Made by a program: the position numbers and the translations under genes. Shown piece by piece: positions 28,119 through 35,130 of a DNA stretch of 64,000 nt (its first letter is position 1; every line of letters begins with the position of its first letter). The notes under the pieces were generated by a model. It was given only the letters and a program-made list of their open reading frames with translations. It did not search any database and had not been told where the DNA came from. Origin of the DNA: Sphingosinicella sp942492965 (GTDB lineage: Bacteria; Pseudomonadota; Alphaproteobacteria; Sphingomonadales; Sphingomonadaceae); assembly GCA_942492965.1 (NCBI GenBank), contig OW818656.1:1922001-1986000 (forward strand), read 5' to 3'.

Positions 28119-29091
28119 ATGGCTGATCGAGCGCGGCATCGGCGAAACCCGCGCCGCGCTCATCGAGGCCGGCGCGATCGCCGAAATGCGGATCGAGCGC
28201 GAAGGCGTCGGCCCCCGCGCGGGCGAGATATGGGATACGCGACTGACGGCGAAGCTCGGCGCGCGGCGCGGCATCGTGCTGCTGGGCGATCACGAGGCGC
28301 TGCTTGAACCCGTTCCCGCCGATCTTGCCGAAGGCGGGCTCGTGCGCGTCGTCGTGCTGCGCGAGCCGATCCCGGAGCGCGGCCGTCCGCGGCTTGCGAA
28401 GGTGCGGGCCGAAGGCGCTGCGGGCGCGGTGCCCGGGCTGATCACGGCGCCCGCGTTCGATCCTCCCGGCGCGCGCGCGCTCGGCCACGGCGAAGCGCTG
28501 GATGACTATGGCTGGGGCGAGGCGATTGCGGAGGCGGAAAGCGGCCATGTCGCGTTTACCGGCGGCAGCCTCGCGATCGTGCCGACCCCGGCGATGACGA
28601 CCATCGACATCGATGGCGATCTCCCGGCCGTGGACCTCGCGATGGCCGGAGTTCGCGCCGCCGTTGCTGCGATCCGCCGGTTCGACATCGGCGGCTCCAT
28701 CGGCGTCGATCTGCCGACGCTGCGCGACAAGGCCGCACGCCAGGCCGCGGGCGATCTCGTCGATAGTCTGCTCCCGCAGCCCTTCGAGCGCACAGCCGTG
28801 AACGGCTTCGGTTTCCTCCAGATCGTCCGCCCGCGCCCGCGCGCCTCAATCATTGAGCGTGTTCAGAACGCACCGGTGGAAACCGCCGCGCTTGCGCTCC
28901 TGCACCTTGCCGCGCGGACGCCGGGGGCGGGGCCGCGCACGCTCACGGCCGCGCCGCGCGTCGCCGCCTGGCTGCGTGCGCACGCGCCGTTCGTCACCGA
29001 ACTCGAACGCCGCATCGGTGCGCAGGTCGTGCTGGCCGAAGATGCCGCACTCGCGCTACAAGCCGGCCATGTCCATGCCGTCCAAAGCTGA
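28111..29091 (+). CDS. ribonuclease E/G-type catalytic domain protein
   Basis: 326 residues from the ATG at 28111, inside the end of maf. It lacks the long N-terminal S1 insertion and the C-terminal scaffold of RNase E. The metal-site regions TIDIDGD and IGVDLPTL correspond to the IDVNSG and IVIDFI blocks of RNase E/G, with both aspartates kept. A small MAEWLIERGIGETRAAL start is typical of the compact alphaproteobacterial form found between maf and yacG. Likely role in RNA processing; it is less conserved than true RNase E, which should exist elsewhere. Confidence 0.85.
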   Translation: MAEWLIERGIGETRAALIEAGAIAEMRIEREGVGPRAGEIWDTRLTAKLGARRGIVLLGDHEALLEPVPADLAEGGLVRVVVLREPIPERGRPRLAKVRAEGAAGAVPGLITAPAFDPPGARALGHGEALDDYGWGEAIAEAESGHVAFTGGSLAIVPTPAMTTIDIDGDLPAVDLAMAGVRAAVAAIRRFDIGGSIGVDLPTLRDKAARQAAGDLVDSLLPQPFERTAVNGFGFLQIVRPRPRASIIERVQNAPVETAALALLHLAARTPGAGPRTLTAAPRVAAWLRAHAPFVTELERRIGAQVVLAEDAALALQAGHVHAVQS

Positions 29092-29251
29092 CTCGCGCCT
29101 CGGTCGCTGCCCGATCTGCGGCAAGCCCGAAACGCCAGCACACAAGCCCTTCTGCTCGCAGCTATGCCGCGATCGCGACCTCATCTCCTGGCTCGATGAA
29201 CGCTATCGCGTGCCCGTGCATTCCGATGAAGAACCCCCTGCCGAGGATTGA
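29069..29251 (+). CDS. yacG: DNA gyrase inhibitor YacG
   Basis: 60 residues from the ATG at 29069 (29075 also possible), overlapping the RNase gene. Zinc finger CPICGK-x9-FCSQLC with Cys14, Cys17, Cys29 and Cys33, then RDRDLISWLDERYRVP. YacG binds GyrB and inhibits gyrase. This is a short gene that would be missed by length filters. Confidence 0.93.
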   Translation: MSMPSKADSRLGRCPICGKPETPAHKPFCSQLCRDRDLISWLDERYRVPVHSDEEPPAED

Positions 29252-29321
29252 CGCGCGGGTGCTGGACAAGCCCCGCGCAGGCCATTATGAGGCGCGCTTC
29301 ATTCCGCATTCGCTGGAATGT

Positions 29322-29397
29322 GCCCGGGTAGCTCAGTTGGTAGAGCATGCGACTGAAAATCGCAGTGTCGGCGGTTCGACTCCGTCCCCGGGCACCA
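29322..29397 (+). tRNA. tRNA-Phe (GAA), CCA encoded
   Basis: 76 bases including a genome-encoded CCA. Acceptor GCCCGGG pairs with CCCGGGC. D arm GCTCAGTTGGTAGAGC, anticodon stem TGCGA/TCGCA with loop CTGAAAA, anticodon GAA at 29355-29357, T arm with GGTTCGACTCC. The 3' end of this gene is the integration target of the element to the right, which begins directly after 29397. Confidence 0.97.
29375..29392 (+). other. attL core within tRNA-Phe
   Basis: TTCGACTCCGTCCCCGGG is the T-loop to acceptor part of tRNA-Phe. It matches 54039-54056 at 16 of 18 bases. Integrases of the P4 type use exactly this part of tRNA genes, and an integrase gene of that type starts 159 bases further right. Confidence 0.65.
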
Positions 29398-29454
29398 TCG
29401 CCTCTTCCACCGACATCCGCAGGCGTCCAAAAAAGGGCAGAATTCTGCGCTTTT

Positions 29455-29551
29455 TGACGGTACATTGTCCGCCCGTGACCGTCCCAGTTTGTTGTCAACT
29501 TTTGCAGCTGACGGTACATTGACGGTACATTTTTTGGGAAATGTACCGTCA
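29455..29551. repeat. cluster of TGACGGTACAT arm-type repeats upstream of int
   Basis: TGACGGTACATT occurs at 29455-29466, 29509-29520 and 29520-29531, and once inverted (AATGTACCGTCA) at 29540-29551, touching the integrase start codon. Such arrays between a core att site and an integrase gene are typical arm-binding sites. The inverted copy could let the integrase repress its own gene. The same motif recurs at 42112 and 53965-53986. Confidence 0.65.
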
Positions 29552-30801
29552 TGCTGACTGATGCCGTCATTCGCAGACTGAAGTGTCGGGAGAAGCCCTA
29601 CAAGGTCGCCGACATGTACGGGCTGTACCTGCTGATGCATCCGAACGGTGCGCGCTACTGGCGTTTCGATTACCGTCATGCGGGCAAGCGGGGCACCTTG
29701 GCGCTGGGCATCTATCCGGAGGTCTCCCTTAAAGAAGCGCGGGAAAAGCGCGCGAATGCAGGCAAGATGCTCGACAAGGGGTTGAACCCGTCCGCCTACA
29801 AGAAGCTGACCAGCGGCATCGCTTCCCTTGAGGGCGGTGATTCGTTCAAGGCGGTGGCCGATGAGTGGCTCGCGAAAATCGAGGCGGAAGGACGCGCGAC
29901 GGCGACCATGGAGAAGCTGCGCTGGCTTCTCAGCTTTGCAGAACCGCTTATCGGGACATGCCCGATTGGAAAGCTTACCGCGCCTGAGTTTTTGACGGTG
30001 CTGCGGACTGTCGAGGTGCGCGGCCGGTATGAAACGGCACGGCGGCTGAGGAGCACCTTCAGCAGTGTGCTTCGCTATGCGATTGCCACGGGCCGCGCCA
30101 AGAGGGATGTGACGGTTGACCTTCGCGGTGCGCTCATCGCCCCCAAGGTTACACACCGCGCGGCCATCGTCGAACCCGCCAAGGTTGGCGCACTGCTCCG
30201 CGCGATCGAAGGCTACGAAGGTCAGCCTGCGGTTGAGTATGCGCTGAAAATCGCGCCGCATGTGTTCGTTCGGCCCGGCGAACTCAGGAACGCCGAATGG
30301 GACGAGTTTGATGCGGACGAGGCCGTTTGGACGATACCCGCTTCGAAGATGAAGATGGGGCGGGAGCATAAGGTGCCGCTCTCGAAGCAGGTCCTGGACC
30401 TGCTTGAGCGCCTGTATGCGATCACGGGAGACTCTCGCTATCTGTTTCCGAGCGTGAGGACGAACGACCGGCCGATCTCCGAAAACAGCGTCAATGCCGC
30501 CCTGCGGCGTCTCGGCTACGACAAGACCGAGATGACCGGGCACGGCTTCCGTGCGCTCGCGAGTACGCTTTTGAATGAAAGCCGCAAATGGCATCCCGAT
30601 GCCATCGAGCGTCAGCTGGCGCACGTCGAAAACAACGATGTTCGGCGTGCTTACCTGCGCGGGGCGCATTGGGCGGAACGTGTCCGCATGATGCAATATT
30701 GGTCGGATCACCTCGACAAGCTGCGCAGGGCGAACGTCGTTCGAGGCAAGTTCACGAAGGAGAAAAGCCATCCGTCCTTCGGCCGAATGAAGTCAGTTTG
30801 A
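29551..30801 (+). CDS. int: tyrosine recombinase/integrase, P4 type
   Basis: 416 residues. N-terminal DUF4102-type arm-binding domain (MLTDAVIRRLKCREKPYKVADMYGLYL), a SAM-like core-binding domain (about 95-190), and a catalytic domain with Arg241 (RPGELR), Lys around 268-274, His331 and Arg334 (HGFR), His358 (LAHVE) and the nucleophile Tyr368 (RRAYLRG). All catalytic residues are intact. It lies next to the 3' end of tRNA-Phe, as expected for its family, and should catalyse excision and integration of the island. Confidence 0.95.
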   Translation: MLTDAVIRRLKCREKPYKVADMYGLYLLMHPNGARYWRFDYRHAGKRGTLALGIYPEVSLKEAREKRANAGKMLDKGLNPSAYKKLTSGIASLEGGDSFKAVADEWLAKIEAEGRATATMEKLRWLLSFAEPLIGTCPIGKLTAPEFLTVLRTVEVRGRYETARRLRSTFSSVLRYAIATGRAKRDVTVDLRGALIAPKVTHRAAIVEPAKVGALLRAIEGYEGQPAVEYALKIAPHVFVRPGELRNAEWDEFDADEAVWTIPASKMKMGREHKVPLSKQVLDLLERLYAITGDSRYLFPSVRTNDRPISENSVNAALRRLGYDKTEMTGHGFRALASTLLNESRKWHPDAIERQLAHVENNDVRRAYLRGAHWAERVRMMQYWSDHLDKLRRANVVRGKFTKEKSHPSFGRMKSV

Positions 30802-30997
30802 CCGGCTCCCGCGCGGTGTGTGCGGGTCGCTTTGCCTTTGGTCCGGCCGTGCGGGTCCTGCAACCCGCTGGCGCGGGTCTTCCACTTCGTTCCAGCCCTA
30901 CGGGTGCAGGCCCGGCCCTCATGGCCGGACCTGTCGGCGCTCCGCCGCCCACCCCGCTCTTCCGCCGGGTGCGGCTGTTGGGAAGAGGAGCTGGAGG

Positions 30998-31396
30998 ATG
31001 GAACAGCGTATCAATGGAACCGCCGTGCCGCAGGAGATGGACCGGCTATCGGTGATGCGGCGGGTCCTCGAAGGTCTGCCCGAGACGACGCTGATCGTGT
31101 TCATGGCGCACCGGGTCGAGGGAAAGCGCTATGCCGAGATCGCGCGCGAGCTTGGCATCTGCGAATGGCGGGTCGAGCGCCACATGGTGCGCGCGATCGG
31201 CCGGATCGCGGACGTCGGCGCACGCTACCGGGCGGCGCTTGCGGCGCTCGATCCCGTGTCGCGGCAGGTGCTTGAACTGGCCTGGGATGGGCTCCCGAAC
31301 GACCGGATCGCCATGCAGTTGGGGCTTCCTTTGAGCGAGGTCGAGACCCGCATGGCGGATGCCCTCGTAGCCTTGGATAAGGCCACAACCCTCTGA
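30998..31396 (+). CDS. small protein with two sigma-70 region-4-like HTH units
   Basis: 132 residues from the ATG at 30998, well placed after GAGGAGCTGGAGG. Residues about 20-70 (LEGLPETTLIVFMAHRVEGKRYAEIARELGICEWRVERHMVRAI) look like sigma-70 region 4. A second, weaker unit follows (LDPVSRQVLELAWDGLPNDRIAMQLGLPLSEVETRM). No region 2 is present, so it is not a complete sigma factor. It may be an island regulator or an anti/co-sigma device. The 30802-30997 gap before it holds GC-rich repeats but no gene that I can see. Confidence 0.65.
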   Translation: MEQRINGTAVPQEMDRLSVMRRVLEGLPETTLIVFMAHRVEGKRYAEIARELGICEWRVERHMVRAIGRIADVGARYRAALAALDPVSRQVLELAWDGLPNDRIAMQLGLPLSEVETRMADALVALDKATTL

Positions 31397-31412
31397 TCAG
31401 GGGGTTGTGGCC
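31381..31412. terminator. hairpin overlapping the stop of the region-4-like gene
   Basis: GGCCACAACCC (31381-31391) pairs with GGGTTGTGGCC (31402-31412), 11 bp, with the stop codon at 31394-31396 in the loop. No T-run follows. A related sequence lies inverted at 33135-33156. Confidence 0.55.
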
Positions 31413-31468
31413 GTAGCGCCCTGTTCTTGCAGTGCAAAGTCATGCCCCAGTTGCTAGGAAGGTCTTCG

Positions 31469-32407
31469 ATGCGCACCGACCTCGATCATCTGCCGCCCGC
31501 CAAGCAGCGCGAACTTGAGCGCGTTCTTGAGGTGCTGTTCGCAGGGTTCGAGGAAGCCACCGCACTTGCGACGCAGGCATGGAAGAAGAAGGGCCGAATC
31601 CTCAAGATCGTGCTCTACGGCAGCTATGCGCGCGGTGGCTGGGTCGACGAACCGCATACCGCCAAGGGCTACAAGTCGGACTTCGACCTGCTCGTCGTCG
31701 TCAACGACAAGCGCCTCACCGACCGCATCCCCTACTGGGAGAAGGCCGAGGACCAGCTGATGCGCGAGTACGGCATCACCAAGACCCTGAAGACCCCGGT
31801 CAACTTCATCGTGCACACGCTGCAGGAAGTGAACGACGGCCTCGCGCATGGCCGCTACTTCTTCATGGACGTCGCGAAGGACGGCATCGCGCTCTATCAG
31901 AGCGACGACACACCGTTCCACACGCCGAAGCCCAAGACGCCCAAACAGGCCCTCGCGATGGCGAAAGAATACTTCGAAGAGTGGTTCCCGACTGCGAGCC
32001 ATTTCCATGGATCGGCGAAGCATTCAGTGGAGCAAGGTTGGCACAAAAAGGCGGCATTCGACCTGCATCAGGCCACGGAACGTCTGTACCATTGCGTGCT
32101 TCTGGTTTGCACCTTCTACACGCCGCACGTCCACAATCTGGGCTTCCTGCGCACGCAGGCCGAGCGGCTGGACCGGCGCCTTTTCCATGTCTGGCCGCGC
32201 GATACGAAGAAGGAACGCGCCCTCTTCGAGAAGCTCAAGGAGGCCTATGTGAAGGCCCGCTACTCGAAGCACTACCGTATTTCTGCTGAGGAGCTGGAGT
32301 GGCTCGGTGTGCAGGTCGAAGAGCTCGGCCGTGTCGTCCATGCCGTGTGCAGCGAGCGCATCGCCGAGCTGGAAGCGGCCGCAAAATCCGGCGCTTCCCC
32401 CTCCTGA
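31469..32407 (+). CDS. MNT-type nucleotidyltransferase fused to HEPN-like domain
   Basis: 312 residues from the ATG at 31469 (GGAAGGTC ahead of it); the frame starts at 31427 but without a good ribosome site. The N-terminal half has the minimal-nucleotidyltransferase signature GSYARG (51-56) and Asp71/Asp73 in SDFDLLVVV. The C-terminal half (about 180-300) is all-helical with AFDLHQATERLYHCVLLVCTFY...HNLGFLRTQAERL, as in HEPN domains. In HEPN-MNT toxin-antitoxin pairs these are two proteins; here they are one chain. It could be a self-neutralised toxin, a defence factor or an island maintenance protein. Confidence 0.75.
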   Translation: MRTDLDHLPPAKQRELERVLEVLFAGFEEATALATQAWKKKGRILKIVLYGSYARGGWVDEPHTAKGYKSDFDLLVVVNDKRLTDRIPYWEKAEDQLMREYGITKTLKTPVNFIVHTLQEVNDGLAHGRYFFMDVAKDGIALYQSDDTPFHTPKPKTPKQALAMAKEYFEEWFPTASHFHGSAKHSVEQGWHKKAAFDLHQATERLYHCVLLVCTFYTPHVHNLGFLRTQAERLDRRLFHVWPRDTKKERALFEKLKEAYVKARYSKHYRISAEELEWLGVQVEELGRVVHAVCSERIAELEAAAKSGASPS

Positions 32408-32428
32408 ACCTGCCGATCCCGGCAGGTT
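32407..32428 (+). terminator. hairpin after the MNT-HEPN gene
   Basis: AACCTGCCG (32407-32415), loop ATCC, CGGCAGGTT (32420-32428): a perfect 9-bp stem starting at the stop codon of the MNT-HEPN gene. No clear T-run. Confidence 0.5.
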
Positions 32429-32440
32429 GTGATGACGCGC

Positions 32441-32504
32441 CCGGCCCCATAGGCTGGCGTCATTCTTCCCCTTTCATGAACTGAACGCCAGCCTTTGGGG
32501 CCGG
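32441..32504. terminator. long inverted repeat, probable terminator
   Basis: The 20-base arm at 32441-32460 pairs with 32485-32504 with a single mismatch (CCCCATAGG against CCTTTGGGG), loop 24 bases, and is followed by CGTTTTCTTG. It lies after the MNT-HEPN gene. The T-run supports termination on the plus strand, but the arm length is more than a terminator needs. Confidence 0.55.
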
Positions 32505-32582
32505 CGTTTTCTTGTTCGGGGCATGGCGGCGGAACCGGACAGACGTCCCGTCGTTCCTCTTTCCTCCACCGACTTCCGGTGC

Positions 32583-32620
32583 GGCCGCCAGCATCCAACT
32601 GCCCCCGGATGCTGGCGGCC
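32583..32620. terminator. terminator of the HU gene
   Basis: GGCCGCCAGCATCC (32583-32596) and GGATGCTGGCGGCC (32607-32620) form a perfect 14-bp stem with a 10-base loop. It lies 12 bases beyond the HU stop codon in the direction of HU transcription. Confidence 0.65.
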
Positions 32621-32631
32621 AAGTCTCAAAA

Positions 32632-32907
32632 CTAGCCGTTCAGCCGGTCCTTGACCGCCTTGGCAGGGCTGAACGTGAGCTTGTTCGACGCCGCGATCTG
32701 CATCGCCGCGCCCTTCGCCGGGTTGCGGCCTTCGCGCGCCGGAGAGGCCTTCACCTTGAACTTGCCGAAGCCGTTGAGCGACACTTCCTCGCCTTTGGCG
32801 GCGGCATCGGTGATCGCGGCGAACACCGCATCGACAGCCTTACGCGCATCGGCCTTGGTGGTCCCCAGCGTCTCGGCAAGCGCTTCGGCGAGGTCGGCAT
32901 TGTTCAT
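32632..32907 (-). CDS. HU-family DNA-binding protein
   Basis: 91 residues from the ATG at 32907, preceded on the minus strand by AAAGGACGC. Typical HU sequence: NNADLAEALAETLG, AVDAVFAAITDAAAKGEEVSLNGFGKFKVK, then the DNA-binding arm region with ...REGRNPAKG, ending AVKDRLNG. Longer open frame upstream is not needed. It lies inside the tRNA-Phe element, so it may be an element-encoded nucleoid protein that silences or helps recombination. Confidence 0.93.
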   Translation of the reverse strand: MNNADLAEALAETLGTTKADARKAVDAVFAAITDAAAKGEEVSLNGFGKFKVKASPAREGRNPAKGAAMQIAASNKLTFSPAKAVKDRLNG

Positions 32908-33643
32908 GTCTGAGCGTCCTTTCGTTGTGGGAAAGCCCGTCTGAGGCCCCGAGGAATCACTGTCAAACGAACACGTCGCGAACGAGGGAAAGTGCGGGGA
33001 AACTATGCCCAGAGCATCGCTTTCGATCGCCGCCATGCTGCAAGAATGCTGCGCAGCATGGCCTGTTTCCGATCCGTCGTCGCGTCCATTGCATCCGAAA
33101 AGTCGTCCACCGCCGTCCAGCAAAGCGAAAAGCGCCACCCCCTGATCAGAGGGTTGCCGTGCATGTCCATACGCGTCCGGGACAGGACCGGTTTGTCCGA
33201 GGGTTGGGAGGATGCAGGAGGGGGGTGGAAGCGAGAGGGAAGCGAAAGCAAGAGAAAGGGAAATGCTCGCTTTTCTCGCAAGTCTTTGTCTGCACGTCGG
33301 AATTCATGGAGATACCAGCCCTTAGGCTGGAGGCAAGCTACTCATTGCCTGAGACATGCTTGCCAGAAGTGGCGGAAATCCGGGCCGTTCGCCGTCTTTT
33401 CGCGAGATCGGCATGGAGCATCTGTCTGTCTGAGCGGGCTTAAGCTCGCAACGCACCGCCGCGACCGACATTCTATCGTTCGACTACGCCCCTGTCGTGT
33501 CAGGCGTCGGCCCTGGCAGCAGCGGGCGCGCGTCGAGGCCCGAGATTCCCTTCGGTGCACCGGACAGACCCTGTTCGAGGTCGGGCCACCAGAGCAGCAT
33601 GGCATCAATGCCAAACACTGGCTCCTGCCTCGAAGGATTGCCC
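32908..33643. other. 736-base stretch with no convincing gene
   Basis: Several frames are open here on both strands, but none shows a recognisable domain, good ribosome site or natural protein composition. The stretch contains the 22-base sequence at 33135-33156 that is the inverted copy of 31386-31407, and a purine-rich run at 33200-33270. I see no RNA gene. Confidence 0.5.
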
Positions 33644-33856
33644 ATGCTAACACCGCTCCCCCACGCCCCGCTCACGGTTCGCATCCCCGAGGCCTGCCAC
33701 ATGACCGGCATCGGGCGCTCGAAGCTCTACGAACTCATCAAGGCCGGTGAGATCGAAACAATCAAGGTCGGCAGCAGCACGCTCGTGACCGTGGCGGGGC
33801 TCGAAGCGTTCCTCGACAAATGTCGTGCGACCAACACGGCACGGCAGAGCGTATGA
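33644..33856 (+). CDS. AlpA/excisionase-type helix-turn-helix protein
   Basis: 70 residues from the ATG at 33644, preceded by GAAGGATTG. MerR-like winged helix as in AlpA and HTH_17 proteins: TVRIPEACHMTGIGRSKLYELIKAGEIETIKVGSSTLVT...LEAFLDKCRA. Such proteins switch on excision of P4-type islands or act as recombination directionality factors, which fits the integrase at 29551. Genes in the upstream open frame (from 33497) are not needed. Confidence 0.82.
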   Translation: MLTPLPHAPLTVRIPEACHMTGIGRSKLYELIKAGEIETIKVGSSTLVTVAGLEAFLDKCRATNTARQSV

Positions 33857-33988
33857 TGCGAAAGGCCCGCATCATATCTGACCCGGTCGCGCAAAGGGCA
33901 GCGTCGCAGGGCCGCGATGCTGCGCATCGAGCCCGCAATTCGGAGACATACCTCACGCACGGGTGCTTCCCGCTTTTCCGCCGTTTAT

Positions 33989-34076
33989 TGAGAGTGCGCC
34001 GAGGGTGCGCGCATTCGGCGTATCGGCAAACCCTCGCATTTGTGCGACTCTCTGAGAGTGCGCCGCGCACTCTCAG
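33989..34076. repeat. direct and inverted GAGAGTGCGC repeats
   Basis: TGAGAGTGCGCCG occurs at 33989-34001 and again at 34053-34065. The second copy is part of an 11-bp inverted repeat with a 3-base loop (34052-34076, CTGAGAGTGCG / CGCACTCTCAG). They sit between the AlpA-like gene and the disrupted gene at 34117. They look like protein-binding sites, perhaps for the AlpA-like protein or its neighbour. Confidence 0.5.
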
Positions 34077-34116
34077 ACCGGACAGCGCTATGAAGCCGGT
34101 CCAGTAGACCATCCGC

Positions 34117-34440
34117 GTGCCGGTTTCGCTCGACAAAGCGCTTCGGTCGCTGGCCAGGCAGCAGGACACGAGCGTCGACGCCGAGCTTCAGCACTGCATG
34201 CAAGCCGGCCTTACGGCGCTCGCCAATCCGCGCGCGCCGGGCACTGACGACCGCGAACTCGTGGATGAACTGGTATCGCTTGGCACCCACATCGTGGACG
34301 TCGAGCGGCTGCTCGATCCCACGCTGTTCACCGCCTACGCCGCCTACGGTTATACCCGCAGCGCGAGGCTCGGTTTCGCCGATGCGGTCAAGCACCGGAG
34401 GCAGCCGCGCTTCGTGAACCGTCCGCCCGTTCCGAAAACA
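34117..34440 (+). pseudogene. 5' part of a ribbon-helix-helix-type island gene, probably truncated
   Basis: From a GTG at 34117 the frame encodes PVSLDKALRSLARQQDTSVDAELQHCMQAGLTALA, which looks like a ribbon-helix-helix DNA-binding segment, then about 70 more residues of protein-like sequence to about KHRRQPRFVN. The frame runs on without a stop into the ECF sigma gene, but the part after about 34440 is promoter and leader sequence of that gene. I read this as an element gene interrupted by the arrival of the FecI cassette. The end given is approximate. Confidence 0.45.
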
Positions 34441-34467
34441 CCGTTGCGAAATTTATTCGCCAGGGTC

Positions 34468-34494
34468 GGAAGGATTTCTGGCAGTCGGGTCTCT
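34468..34494 (+). promoter_or_regulatory. ECF-type promoter upstream of the sigma factor gene
   Basis: GGAAGGATTT, six bases, then GTCGGGTCTCT. The same two blocks with the same six-base gap occur at 36098-36124 before the receptor gene (GGAGGGATTT and GTCAGGTCTCT). The layout fits a -35/-10 pair read by the FecI-type sigma factor itself. Confidence 0.65.
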
Positions 34495-34581
34495 TGCCGA
34501 TCAGAAGAGATGTGTGTTTCGCGAAGGAGCGAGAAGGGCAGGCCGACGATCAAGGTTTCGAACCTGGAGCAGCGCGCTCGG

Positions 34582-35130
34582 ATGGCGGCGTGGGTGGCAC
34601 GGGAAGTATTGCCGCACGAAGCCGCCGTGCGCGTCGCGATCGGCCGGTTCCGCATACCGCCAGAGGATGTCGATGAAGTGATACAGGAAGCCTATTGCCG
34701 GCTGTCGATGCTCGACACGGTCGATCATATCGATCGGCCCGGTGCCTATTTCTTTTCGATCGCCCGCAATCTGCTCATCCGACGATTGAAGCGCGAACGG
34801 GTCGTGCCGATCGACGCCATCGCCGAGATCGATTCCTATGCGGATCATCAGCATCCTTCGCCCGAGCGTCAGGCTGCTGGGCGGCTGGATTATGCGCGGA
34901 TGCTCGATTTCATGGGCAGACTGCCGGAACGCTGTCGCGAGATCGTGAAGCTGCGCAAGATCGAAGGCTGGTCGCAAAAGGATATCGCCGCGCATCTCGG
35001 CACCACCGAGAAGGCGGTCGAAAAGCAAGTCTGGGTCGGCGTGAAGGCTATTCAGCAGGCGTGGAGCGATGCCAGTCGCGAGGCCGAGAACCGCCTTGCT
35101 CCGCCCGATACCGAAAGGAGACGGCGCTGA
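34582..35130 (+). CDS. FecI-type ECF sigma factor
   Basis: 182 residues from the ATG at 34582. An ATG at 34510 is in frame but would leave only about ten bases of leader after the predicted promoter. Region 2: PEDVDEVIQEAYCRLSML...RPGAYFFSIARNLLIRRLKR. Region 4: LPERCREIVKLRKIEGWSQKDIAAHLGTTEKAVEKQV. It overlaps fecR by one base (TGATG). It should respond to substrate binding at the receptor at 36169 through FecR, and transcribe its own gene and the receptor from the two matching promoters. Confidence 0.88.
   Translation: MAAWVAREVLPHEAAVRVAIGRFRIPPEDVDEVIQEAYCRLSMLDTVDHIDRPGAYFFSIARNLLIRRLKRERVVPIDAIAEIDSYADHQHPSPERQAAGRLDYARMLDFMGRLPERCREIVKLRKIEGWSQKDIAAHLGTTEKAVEKQVWVGVKAIQQAWSDASREAENRLAPPDTERRRR

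Noticed and set aside
29455..29551. CRISPR array from the repeated TGACGGTACAT units
   Set aside because: Units are only about 11 bases, irregularly spaced and one is inverted; they are integrase arm-type sites. No CRISPR or cas gene was seen anywhere in the window.
32908..33643. Overlapping frames in the HU-AlpA gap as genes
   Set aside because: No domain, poor composition and no ribosome sites.
34117..35130. Single 337-residue fusion of a ribbon-helix-helix protein with an ECF sigma factor
   Set aside because: A promoter matching the receptor promoter lies inside the frame at 34468-34494, and the join region is not protein-like. Two separate units explain it better.
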